Both the position numbers and the translations under genes were made by a program. The notes beneath the pieces are model-generated. The model was given only the letters and a program-made list of their open reading frames with translations, was not told where the DNA came from and did no database searches. A stretch of 64,000 nucleotides of DNA from the NCBI RefSeq assembly GCF_016919445.1, contig NZ_CP070356.1, forward strand, positions 4,467,502 through 4,531,501, written 5' to 3'. Source of the DNA: Pseudomonas sp. PDNC002. Its GTDB lineage: Bacteria > Pseudomonadota > Gammaproteobacteria > Pseudomonadales > Pseudomonadaceae. Below are positions 10,655-18,194 of this stretch, piece after piece; position 1 is the stretch's first letter, and each line of letters starts with the position of its first letter.

Positions 10655-11596
10655 ATGCATGCTCGTGACCTGGAGCTCTCGCCGCTGATACTGGGTGGCA
10701 ACGTGTTCGGCTGGACGGTGGACGAAGCGACGTCGCGGCGACTGCTCGACGCGGCGTTCGACGCGGGGCTGAAAAGTATCGACACAGCCGACATGTATTC
10801 CGTGTGGGTGCCAGGTCACATGGGTGGCGAGTCGGAGGCCATCATCGGCCGCTGGCTTGCCAGCCAGCCGGGGCGACGCGCCGACGTGACGCTCTGCACC
10901 AAGGTCGGCGCCGAGCTCTCGGCGCAGCGCCGCGGCCTGTCGCGGCGCTGGATTCTGCAGGGGGTCGAGGACTCACTTCGGCGTTTACGCACCGATTACA
11001 TCGATCTGTACTTCAGCCATTATCCGGACGACACCACGCCACACGAGGAAACGCTGCGCACCTACGAGGAGTTGATCGCCTCGGGCAAGGTACGCGCCAT
11101 CGGCGCCTCCAACTTCAGCCAGGCGCAATTGCAAGCGGCCGAGGCGACGGCACGGACCAGCGACTTGCCGGCCTATTCAGCACTGCAGGTGCAATACAAC
11201 CTTTACGATCGCGCCGGTCATGAAGCCGACACCGCCGCTTTCGCGGCCCAGCATGGGAACGTCGTGGTGACCTACTTCAGCCTTGCTTCAGGCTTCCTGA
11301 CCGGCAAGTACCGCCAGCTCATCGATCTCGCCGGCAGCGCCCGAGGCGAAGACCTGGAACCCTACTTCGATGCCCGGGGGTTGGCAATCCTGGCGGCATT
11401 GGATCGGGTCGCCGCAGAAGCCGCCGCGACGCCGGCGGAAGTAGCCTTGGCCTGGCTACGCCAACAGCCGGGCATCACCGCTCCCATCGCCAGCGCCACC
11501 AGCGAACGCCAGCTCATCAGCCTGGTGCGGGCAACGCAGCTGCGCCTCTCGACGTCTCAGCGCGCCGCCCTGGACCTCGCCAGCCAACCGCTGTGA
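10655..11596 (+). CDS. Aldo/keto reductase
   Basis: A 313-residue NAD(P)H-dependent TIM-barrel reductase. The catalytic tetrad is visible: Asp and Tyr in SIDTADMYSVW, Lys in LCTKVG, His in LYFSHYPDD. Coenzyme-binding residues lie in the C-terminal third. The ATG at 10655 is preferred because GAGGAGAC lies just ahead; the longer frame overlaps ggt. It is the last gene of the ggt operon, 10 bases after ggt. AKRs reduce aldehydes and ketones; here it could act on aminoaldehydes from polyamines, which is speculative. Confidence 0.88.
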   Translation: MHARDLELSPLILGGNVFGWTVDEATSRRLLDAAFDAGLKSIDTADMYSVWVPGHMGGESEAIIGRWLASQPGRRADVTLCTKVGAELSAQRRGLSRRWILQGVEDSLRRLRTDYIDLYFSHYPDDTTPHEETLRTYEELIASGKVRAIGASNFSQAQLQAAEATARTSDLPAYSALQVQYNLYDRAGHEADTAAFAAQHGNVVVTYFSLASGFLTGKYRQLIDLAGSARGEDLEPYFDARGLAILAALDRVAAEAAATPAEVALAWLRQQPGITAPIASATSERQLISLVRATQLRLSTSQRAALDLASQPL

Positions 11597-11606
11597 AGCA
11601 CTGCGG

Positions 11607-11628
11607 CAAGCCTCCGCCAGGGGGCTTG
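11607..11628 (+). terminator. Probable terminator hairpin after the ggt operon
   Basis: CAAGCCTCC-gcca-GGGGGCTTG forms a 9-bp stem with one T-G wobble, 10 bases after the aldo/keto reductase stop. It lacks a clear T-run, so termination may be partial. Confidence 0.5.
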
Positions 11629-11648
11629 TGAACAGACCAAGGCAGAAA

Positions 11649-11677
11649 CTATCATGAGACCAATTCTCAAATGATAG
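11649..11677. promoter_or_regulatory. AT-rich interrupted palindrome (operator-like)
   Basis: CTATCA/TGATAG (outer 6 bp) encloses TGAGA/TCTCA (inner 5 bp) with a two-base AA bulge. On the minus strand the core reads TGAGAATTGGTCTCA, two mismatches from the Fur 7-1-7 form TGAGAATNATTCTCA. In a 65% G+C background such an AT-rich dyad is usually a regulator site. The MFS gene lies 350 bp downstream. Fur is only a guess. Confidence 0.35.
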
Positions 11678-11860
11678 ATATTCCGCCACGCCTCGGTCGA
11701 CACTTCTCTCTACGCCGTCGTCAGCGGCCTCTACCAACACCGTCACGGCTGGATACAAGGCTGGCGACGCCGGGTGGAGCTCTCGCGCTCCCCCGGACGG
11801 CGCCAACTGCAGCTGAACACCCTGCATGAGAGCGACGCCCTCCCCGCGCGTCCACCCTGA
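11678..11860 (+). pseudogene. Possible gene remnant, 60 open codons without a start
   Basis: The frame reads IFRHASVDTSLYAVVSGLY... and ends at a TGA at 11858. It has no ATG, GTG or TTG near its 5' end and no ribosome site. The composition is protein-like, but I do not recognise the family. The rest of the stretch up to the MFS gene (11861-12025) holds no gene I can support. It contains only a loose inverted pair GGGGTTTC/GAAACCCC at 11923-11930 and 11992-11999. Confidence 0.2.
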
Positions 11861-12025
11861 CCGGTGCGCCAGGTGTTCCTGCTGATGCAGATCGCGGGCC
11901 CGGAGTACGAGGCCGTCGTGAAGGGGTTTCGATGTGCCGTCGTGGATTTCCTTTGGTGTTTCGCTGTGCCTGATCGTCTTTGTAGGGATGAGAAACCCCG
12001 CCGCCCCCCAAGGAGCCCCGCTGAA

Positions 12026-13222
12026 ATGACCGCCATGCCACCCCAGGCGCCGACCCTCAACCTGCGTCCGCTGATGTTCGAGACCTTCGTCTGCACAGTG
12101 GCGGTGATGTCCTTCGTCGCGCTGATCGGCCCGGTGGCGCGCACCTTGGGCCTGGCGCCCTGGCAGGCGGGCATGACGGTGACCGTCGGCGGCATCGCCT
12201 GGATGCTCATGGCCCGCGTCTGGGGCATCGCCAGCGACCGCCTGGGCCGGCGCCGCGTGCTGCTCAGCGGCCTGGCCGGATTTGCGCTGACCTACGCCCT
12301 GCTCTGCGCCTTCATGGCATTGGCGCTGAATACCTCGATGTCGGCGCTGCCGGCGTTCATCGGTATCGTTGCCCTGCGCGGCCTGGCCGGCGGGTTCTAC
12401 GCCGCCGTACCGGCCTGCTCGGCGGCGCTGGTGGCTGATCACGTGAGCGCCGACAAGCGCGCCTCTGCCATGGCCGGCCTCGGCGCAGCGAGTGCGGTCG
12501 GCATGGTGGTCGGGCCGAGCTTCGCCGGTCTGCTGGCCATGCTCGGCCTGGCCCTGCCGCTGCTGCTCACCTGCCTGCTGCCGCTGGTGGCCCTGGTCGT
12601 GCTGTGGAAATGGCTGCCCGACAGCCAACGCGTCAGCGAACGCAAGGGCCCTGCCCTGGCGATCACCGACCGGCGCCTGCGCCGCTCGCTCACGCTGGGC
12701 TTCATCGCCATGGTCTGCGTCACCGTGGCGCAGATGACCGTCGGCTTCTTCGCCCTCGACCGCCTGCAACTGCCGCCCGCCGACGCCGCCCGCGTCGCCG
12801 GTGTCGCCCTCACCTCGGTGGGCGTGGCGCTGATCTGCGCGCAGATGCTGGTACGCAAGCTGAACTGGGCGCCGCTGCGGCTGATCGGCGTGGGCGGCGT
12901 CATCTCCGCGCTAGGCTTCGCCTCGGTGTGCCTCGCCGGCGCGCCATGGATGCTCTATGCCTCCTGCTTCGTCGCCGCCGCCGGCATGGGCTGGGTGTTC
13001 CCCGCCGTCTCGGCGCTCAACGCCAACGCGGTGGAAGCCGACGAACAGGGCGCCGCCGCTGGCAGCCTGGTCGCCGTACACGGCCTGGGCATGATTACCG
13101 GACCGCTGCTGGGCACCCTGCTGCACCAATTGGACAGTCGCGCGCCCTACGTGCTGGTCGCCGCGCTGCTGCTATTCGGCGTCGCCTGGACCGTGCTGCC
13201 GCGCAAGGGCACTGCTGGATAA
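12026..13222 (+). CDS. Major facilitator superfamily transporter (drug-efflux type)
   Basis: A 398-residue MFS protein with about 12 membrane helices. The A-motif-like loop between TM2 and TM3 reads GIASDRLGRRRVLLSG, and motif C-like glycine-rich TM5 reads GLGAASAVGMVVGPSFAGLL, typical of proton-coupled antiporters of the DHA1 group. The ATG at 12026 has AGGAG ten bases ahead; a longer open frame upstream lacks a ribosome site. The substrate cannot be predicted. It stands alone and ends in its own terminator. Confidence 0.88.
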   Translation: MTAMPPQAPTLNLRPLMFETFVCTVAVMSFVALIGPVARTLGLAPWQAGMTVTVGGIAWMLMARVWGIASDRLGRRRVLLSGLAGFALTYALLCAFMALALNTSMSALPAFIGIVALRGLAGGFYAAVPACSAALVADHVSADKRASAMAGLGAASAVGMVVGPSFAGLLAMLGLALPLLLTCLLPLVALVVLWKWLPDSQRVSERKGPALAITDRRLRRSLTLGFIAMVCVTVAQMTVGFFALDRLQLPPADAARVAGVALTSVGVALICAQMLVRKLNWAPLRLIGVGGVISALGFASVCLAGAPWMLYASCFVAAAGMGWVFPAVSALNANAVEADEQGAAAGSLVAVHGLGMITGPLLGTLLHQLDSRAPYVLVAALLLFGVAWTVLPRKGTAG

Positions 13223-13232
13223 CCCTGGCCGA

Positions 13233-13254
13233 CACGCCCCGGGCGTGGCGTTTT
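13233..13254 (+). terminator. Terminator after MFS gene
   Basis: A short GC stem (CACGC/GCGTG around CCCGG) is followed by GGCGTTTT, 10 bases after the stop. It is correctly placed to end the MFS transcript. Confidence 0.6.
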
Positions 13255-13324
13255 ATGACATGTGGGACGACCGTTGGCAGCGTAGTGGCTGTGCTGCTGG
13301 TTCTGGCCTACTGCTGCAGCACGA

Positions 13325-13357
13325 ACGCCCGGCACGGGTTGCGCTCTGGCCGGGCGT
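13325..13357 (-). terminator. Hairpin downstream of the ABC ATPase gene
   Basis: ACGCCCGGC and GCCGGGCGT form a 9-bp stem with a 15-nt loop about 30 bases after the minus-strand stop at 13387. There is no T-run, so this is a weak terminator call. Confidence 0.35.
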
Positions 13358-13386
13358 GTTCTTCAGCCTGCTGACTGGTGTGGCGG

Positions 13387-14160
13387 TCACGCATGCCAGC
13401 AGCGGTACCAGCCATCCTGCTCGGTGACCTTCAATGGCGCCTGGTACAGCGCCGACAGGTGTTCGCTGGTGAGGATGTCGGCCTTGGCGCCGTCGGCCAC
13501 GACCTTGCCCTCGGCGATCAGCACCACGCGCTCGATCTCCGGGATGATTTCGTCGAGGTGGTGGGTGGTAATGATCATCGCGTGCTCCGGGCCACAGAAA
13601 CGCCGCAGCAAAGTGAGCATCTGCAGGCTGGCGCCCATGTCCAGGCCGTTGGCCGGCTCGTCGAGGATCAGCGCACGAGGTTCGTGGATCAGGGCACGGG
13701 CCAGCAGCAGGCGGCGTTTCTGGCCCGTGGACAGACGCTGGAACATGCGCTCCGCGAAGTCTTCCATTTCCACGGTCGCCAGCAACTCGCGGGCTTTCTC
13801 TACCTGCTCTGGCGTCGGCTGCAGGTGACCGTGGCTGCCGATGGCCCCGAAGAAGCCGGAAATCACCACGTCCAGCGCCTGGGTAAAGGGCGTGTAGTCC
13901 TCCTGCAGGTCCTGGGAGACGAAGCCGATGCGGCTGCGCAGATCCCATAACGTGACGTTCTGCAGACCGAACAGGTTCAGCGAGCTGTCCGGACGATCCA
14001 CCGGATAGAGTTCGCGGCTGATCAGTTTGAGCAGTGTGCTCTTGCCGGCGCCGTTGGGGCCGAGGATGGCAACCTTCTCACCTTCGCCGATATGCAGGGA
14101 AAATCCATCCAGCACGCGGGTCTGCTGCTGGTACGCGGTGACGTTGTTGAATTCGATCAT
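13387..14160 (-). CDS. ABC transporter ATP-binding protein (orphan, YlmA/ModF-like)
   Basis: A 257-residue single ABC domain: Walker A GPNGAGKST (about 34-42), signature LSTGQKRRLLLARAL, Walker B ALILDEPANGLD and switch HH in IITTHHLDE. The ATG at 14160 is chosen over an upstream one at 14223 because MIEFNNVTAY is the usual first beta-strand and GAAG precedes it. No permease or binding-protein gene is adjacent. It may serve a remote transporter or act as a soluble regulatory ATPase. It is transcribed away from the small membrane-protein gene. Confidence 0.85.
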   Translation of the reverse strand: MIEFNNVTAYQQQTRVLDGFSLHIGEGEKVAILGPNGAGKSTLLKLISRELYPVDRPDSSLNLFGLQNVTLWDLRSRIGFVSQDLQEDYTPFTQALDVVISGFFGAIGSHGHLQPTPEQVEKARELLATVEMEDFAERMFQRLSTGQKRRLLLARALIHEPRALILDEPANGLDMGASLQMLTLLRRFCGPEHAMIITTHHLDEIIPEIERVVLIAEGKVVADGAKADILTSEHLSALYQAPLKVTEQDGWYRCWHA

Positions 14161-14279
14161 GGGATTCTTCTGGCCGGCCTTTGTGCAGCCGCAGACAGTA
14201 GGCCCCTTGCGCTTCTCACTCAAGCCTTCCGTGAATCGCGGCTACGCTTTCCACATTTCCTACGACCGAGAATACCTCG

Positions 14280-14621
14280 ATGAACGAGCCGGACTTACCT
14301 TCCCTGGACGACGATATCTGCGTCCATATCTTTTCCGTCTCGGCCACCATGGTCGGCGTGTGCCTGACAGTCATCGGCATCATCCGGGTGATCCTTACCC
14401 TGCGCCAGGAAGACCTGATCATCGATGACCTGGTCGCCATCAACATGATGTTCTACCTGGTTTCGGCCTTCTGCTCCTACTGGAGCCTGCGCACCCATCG
14501 AACCCGGCGCGGCCAGCGCATGGCAAACATCGCCGACACGGTGTTCCTGGTCGCCCTGACGTTTACCGCCGTCAACGCGGGCATCATCACCTGGGTGATG
14601 ACCTCCGCACCACCGACCTGA
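14280..14621 (+). CDS. Small inner-membrane protein, unknown function
   Basis: 113 residues. An acidic N-terminus (NEPDLPSLDDD) is followed by a hydrophobic span (about 17-40), a second one (about 50-68), the basic loop RTHRTRRGQRMAN, and a third span (about 85-108). I do not recognise a family with certainty. No clear Shine-Dalgarno is seen, but the frame is closed by a stop directly before the terminator. It diverges from the ABC ATPase gene and shares its promoter region. It is probably a real gene, function unknown. Confidence 0.65.
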   Translation: MNEPDLPSLDDDICVHIFSVSATMVGVCLTVIGIIRVILTLRQEDLIIDDLVAINMMFYLVSAFCSYWSLRTHRTRRGQRMANIADTVFLVALTFTAVNAGIITWVMTSAPPT

Positions 14622-14645
14622 AAAAACGGGCCACAGGGTGGCCCG
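14621..14645 (-). terminator. Intrinsic terminator of the aldehyde/alcohol dehydrogenase operon
   Basis: On the minus strand CGGGCCAC-CCT-GTGGCCCG is followed by six T, a textbook terminator 28 bases after the stop of the last acyl-CoA dehydrogenase gene. The stem can also stop the plus-strand small gene ending at 14621. Confidence 0.9.
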
Positions 14646-14672
14646 AAAGAGGACATCCGTGCAGCCGCCTAC

Positions 14673-15818
14673 TCAGGCGGCTGTTTCCATCAGGTCGCAG
14701 AATGCTTGCAGATGGTGGTCGTCGTCGCCGAACTGGCGCGCGACCATCCACAGGTGCTTGGCATGGTGCGACAGCTGGTATTCCCAGGTCAGGCCGATGC
14801 CGCCGTGCAGTTGCACGCTCTCATCGGCAATGAAGCGCGCCACCCGGCTGACGATGTACTTGGCCGCCGCCAGCGCACGACTACGTTCCTCGCTATCCGG
14901 CTGATCCGCCATGCAGGCCGCCAGCAGCGCCATGGAACTGGCCTGGTCGAGCTCGATGCGCATGTCCACCATGCGATGCTGCAAGGCCTGGAACTTGCCG
15001 ATCACACTGCCGAACTGCTGGCGCGTCTTCAGGTAGTCCAGGGTCAGCGTACAGGCCGCTTCCATGCTGCCGACCGCTTCTGCGCACTGCGCCGCAATCG
15101 CCCGGCCTTGCTGGTAGCGGAGCGCCGGCAGCGCGCCGCCTTCCTTGCCCAGCAAGGCGGCGCTGGAGACGAAGACCTGCTCCAGATACAGCTCGCACGC
15201 CGTGCGGCCATCTTGCGTGGGAAAGACTTGCCGGCGCACACCGGCGCTGGCTGGATCGACCAGGAACAGACTGATCCCCGATTCATGCCGCGCTGTCCCC
15301 GAAGTCCGTGCCGACACCAGGATCAGGCCCGCGCTCTGGCCGCCAACGACCACACTCTTCTGTCCGCTGAGCAGCCAACCACCTGCAGTGCCACGCGCGC
15401 TGCACTGTACGTCATGCAGTTGGTAGTGGCTCTGCGGCTCCTCCAGGGCGACGGCCAATTGCATTTCACCGCTGGCGACCCTCGGCAATAATTCCCCGCG
15501 CTGGGCATCACTGCCCAACTGGGCCAGCAGGCCGCCGGCGAATACCACCGAGTTCAAATAGGGTTCCAGGCACAGGCCACGCCCCAGCTCGGCGCAGATC
15601 AGTCCCATCTCCACGCCCTGGCCGCCGAATCCACCGTAGGCTGCATCGAACGGCATGGCGCACAGGCCCAGTTCGCCAAGGTGTGCCCAGAACTGCCGGC
15701 TGAAGCCATTCGACTCCCGGCGATACGCCTCACGCTGCTCGAAGCTGTAGTGATCGCGCACCAGGCGAACCGCGGTGTCCTGCAGCATCTGCTGCTCTTC
15801 GGTCAATTTGAAGTCCAT
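14673..15818 (-). CDS. Acyl-CoA dehydrogenase, small (PimD-like) subunit
   Basis: A 381-residue acyl-CoA dehydrogenase fold (MDFKLTEEQQMLQDTAVRLV; LKTRQQFGSVIGKFQALQHRMVDM; LHGGIGLTWEYQLSHHAKHL). It resembles the small subunit of two-gene dehydrogenases such as PimD and the steroid-degradation ChsE/Scd types. It ends soon after the helix that in one-gene enzymes carries the catalytic Glu (xEGTxEIQ), and that motif is absent. It follows the large subunit by 12 bases. The pair probably forms an alpha2-beta2 enzyme that desaturates a bulky, branched or cyclic acyl-CoA and passes electrons to ETF. Confidence 0.88.
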   Translation of the reverse strand: MDFKLTEEQQMLQDTAVRLVRDHYSFEQREAYRRESNGFSRQFWAHLGELGLCAMPFDAAYGGFGGQGVEMGLICAELGRGLCLEPYLNSVVFAGGLLAQLGSDAQRGELLPRVASGEMQLAVALEEPQSHYQLHDVQCSARGTAGGWLLSGQKSVVVGGQSAGLILVSARTSGTARHESGISLFLVDPASAGVRRQVFPTQDGRTACELYLEQVFVSSAALLGKEGGALPALRYQQGRAIAAQCAEAVGSMEAACTLTLDYLKTRQQFGSVIGKFQALQHRMVDMRIELDQASSMALLAACMADQPDSEERSRALAAAKYIVSRVARFIADESVQLHGGIGLTWEYQLSHHAKHLWMVARQFGDDDHHLQAFCDLMETAA

Positions 15819-15830
15819 GCTGCGGGCTCC

Positions 15831-17030
15831 TTACAGCTCGAGGATCATCTTGGCGATGATGTTCTTCTGAATTTCGTTGGAGCCTCCGTAGATGGAGGCC
15901 TTGCGTGAGTCCAGGTACTGATAGACGGCGGTGGCACTGTCGGCGCTATGCAGCACGGGCGCGTGGGAGGCTTCGAGGCCCAGTTCATCCTCGAGGAACG
16001 GCAACGCGTAAGTACCCACCGCCTTGGTCAGCAGATAGACGATCTGCTGGCGGACTTCCGTGCCCTTGACCTTGAGGATCGAACTTTCGGCACCCGGCAC
16101 TCCGCCATCACGCGCGGCGACCAGCGCTCGCAGGTTGCTCATGTCGGCAGCCATCAGGCGCATTTCGGCATCGGCCACCTGGGCGCGGAACAGCGGGTCC
16201 TGCAGCAGTGGCCGACCATTGCGCAGCTCCTGCGCGGCCACCTGCTTGAGCTTGCGCAGCAGCACCTTGGTCTGATTGATGCCACCGATGCTGGTGCGTT
16301 CATGGGTCAGCAGGTACTTGGCGCAAGTCCAGCCTTCGTTCTCGCGGCCGACAAGGTTCTCCACCGGCACGCGGACGTTGTCGAAGAAGACTTCGTTGAC
16401 CTCGTGCTCACCATCCAGGGTGATGATGGGGCGCACCGTGATACCCGGCGTTTTCATATCGATCAGCAGGAAGCTGATGCCGCGCTGCTGCGGCGCGTCC
16501 GAATCGGTGCGGACCAGGCAGAACATCCAGTCGGCGTAATGCGCCAGGGTGGTCCAGATCTTCTGGCCGTTCACCACGTAATGATCGCCATCGCGTGCCG
16601 CTCGCGTCTTCAGGCTAGCCAGGTCGGAACCCGCGCCGGGCTCCGAATAGCCCTGACACCACCAGTCGGAGCTATCGAGGATACGTGGCAGGAAGCGCGC
16701 CTTCTGTTCAGGCGTGCCGAACTTGATCAGCACCGGCGCGACCATTTTCACGCCGAAAGCCACTACCCGCGGAGCACCCGCCGCAAAGCATTCTTCTTCG
16801 AAGATGTGCTTCTGCACCGCGCTCCAACCGGGGCCGCCGTGGTCTGCCGGCCAACCCGGCGCGAGCCAGCCGCGATCGTTGAGCCGGCGCATCCAGAGTA
16901 CCTGGTCATCCTTGCTCAGGCGCTTGCCATGCAGGATACGGCTGGACAACCGCTCGGGTAGCTCGGCGCGCAGGAAGGCCCGCACGTCATCACGGAACAC
17001 CTGTTCCTCAGGCGTGAAATGGATATCCAT
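15831..17030 (-). CDS. Acyl-CoA dehydrogenase, large (PimC-like) subunit
   Basis: A 399-residue acyl-CoA dehydrogenase: N-terminal helices, FAD/substrate loop WWCQGYSEPGAGSDLASLKTRA, beta domain, and C-terminal YGGSNEIQKNIIAKMIL. It matches the PimC/FadE29-like large subunits. At the usual catalytic Glu position (IYEGT in MCAD) it has Gly (SIYGGSNEIQ), so the base must come from elsewhere. The ATG at 17030 is preferred because CAGGAG lies 9 bases ahead. It is the third gene of the aldehyde-dehydrogenase operon, paired with the small subunit. Confidence 0.9.
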   Translation of the reverse strand: MDIHFTPEEQVFRDDVRAFLRAELPERLSSRILHGKRLSKDDQVLWMRRLNDRGWLAPGWPADHGGPGWSAVQKHIFEEECFAAGAPRVVAFGVKMVAPVLIKFGTPEQKARFLPRILDSSDWWCQGYSEPGAGSDLASLKTRAARDGDHYVVNGQKIWTTLAHYADWMFCLVRTDSDAPQQRGISFLLIDMKTPGITVRPIITLDGEHEVNEVFFDNVRVPVENLVGRENEGWTCAKYLLTHERTSIGGINQTKVLLRKLKQVAAQELRNGRPLLQDPLFRAQVADAEMRLMAADMSNLRALVAARDGGVPGAESSILKVKGTEVRQQIVYLLTKAVGTYALPFLEDELGLEASHAPVLHSADSATAVYQYLDSRKASIYGGSNEIQKNIIAKMILEL

Positions 17031-17083
17031 CAGCAAACTCCTGATCCGGGCCGCCGACACGCGGCGGGCGGCCCTGCGCTATT

Positions 17084-18169
17084 TCATTGGTCGAAAACGA
17101 TCACCGAACGCGCCAGCTCGCCCCGGCGCAGCTCGTCGAAGGCTTCATTGATCTGCTCCAGGCGGATGCGCTGGGAAATCATTTCGTCGAGTTTCAGGCG
17201 GCCCTGCATGTAGAAATCCACCAGCGCCGGCATGTCGACGGGGAAGCGGTTGGACCCCATCAGCGAGCCCTGCAGACGGCGCTCATGGAGCAGTTGATAG
17301 GGGTCGACCTCGATTTTCAGGCCCGGTTTGATCATGCCGATGATGGTGGCGGTGCCACCTCGGGCCAGCATGGCGAACGCCTGCTCGGCGGTCTGCTTGA
17401 GGCCGATGCACTCGAAGGCGTGGTGGACGCCACCGCGGGTGAGTTCGATGACCTGTTTGGCAGCGTCACCGGACTTGGCATTGACCACGTCGGTAGCACC
17501 GAACTGGCGGGCCAGCTCCAGCTTGGAATCGAGCATGTCGATGGCGATGATCCGCCCTGCGCCCGCCAATGCCGCGCCGTTGATCGCCGCCAGGCCGATG
17601 CCGCCGCAGCCGATCACCGCGACCGTTTCGCCGGGACGCACCTTGGCGGTGTTGAACACGGCACCGGTGCCGGTAGTGACCGCGCAACCCAGCAGCGCGG
17701 CGCGATCCAACGGCATGTCTGGACGAATCGCCACGCAGGCGTTCTCGTGCACCAACATCTGTTCGGCGAAGGCGGACAGGTTGACGAACTGGGGCATGGG
17801 TTTCTGCGCGTAGGTCAGGCGTGACTCCTCGCCCTTTTCGCGTTTGGTTTCCGGCGAGACGCAGCGCGACAGATGCCCGGTCACGCAGTGCTCGCAATGG
17901 CCACAGAACACGGTCAGGCAGGTGACGACATGGTCGCCCGGCTTGACGGTGCGAACCTCCGACCCCACCTGTTCGACCACCCCGGCGGCCTCATGACCCA
18001 GCACCAGCGGTCCCGGATACGGATAGGAGCCATCGATGACGTGCAGATCGGAGTGGCAAACGCCGACAGCGACAGTGCGTATCAGCACCTCCCGCGGCCC
18101 CGGCTTGCTGATGCCGATATCCTCGATGCTGAGCGGCGCGCCGACCTGGTGGAATACAGCTGCTTTCAT
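17084..18169 (-). CDS. Zinc-dependent alcohol dehydrogenase (MDR family)
   Basis: 361 residues. Catalytic-zinc ligands are visible in VGVCHSDLHV (Cys), LGHEAAGVVE (His-Glu) and a later Cys. The structural-zinc site is CGHCEHCVTGHLSRC. The Rossmann motif GCGGIGLAAINGA and acidic AIDML indicate NAD preference. The ATG at 18169 fits the canonical start MKAAVF; a longer frame upstream is not supported. It oxidises an alcohol to the aldehyde, which the aldehyde dehydrogenase encoded 25 bases upstream would convert to the acid. Both are in the operon ending in the PimC/D pair. Confidence 0.92.
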   Translation of the reverse strand: MKAAVFHQVGAPLSIEDIGISKPGPREVLIRTVAVGVCHSDLHVIDGSYPYPGPLVLGHEAAGVVEQVGSEVRTVKPGDHVVTCLTVFCGHCEHCVTGHLSRCVSPETKREKGEESRLTYAQKPMPQFVNLSAFAEQMLVHENACVAIRPDMPLDRAALLGCAVTTGTGAVFNTAKVRPGETVAVIGCGGIGLAAINGAALAGAGRIIAIDMLDSKLELARQFGATDVVNAKSGDAAKQVIELTRGGVHHAFECIGLKQTAEQAFAMLARGGTATIIGMIKPGLKIEVDPYQLLHERRLQGSLMGSNRFPVDMPALVDFYMQGRLKLDEMISQRIRLEQINEAFDELRRGELARSVIVFDQ

Positions 18170-18194
18170 GAAATGCTCTCTCGATAGTGAAGGC

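Noticed and set aside
11649-11677. A firm Fur box
   Set aside because: The inner arms have two mismatches to the 7-1-7 form and no iron-related gene follows, so it is listed only as an operator-like dyad.
13245-13427. 60-codon plus-strand frame after the MFS gene
   Set aside because: No ribosome site; it overlaps the terminator hairpins and the 3' end of the ABC ATPase gene.
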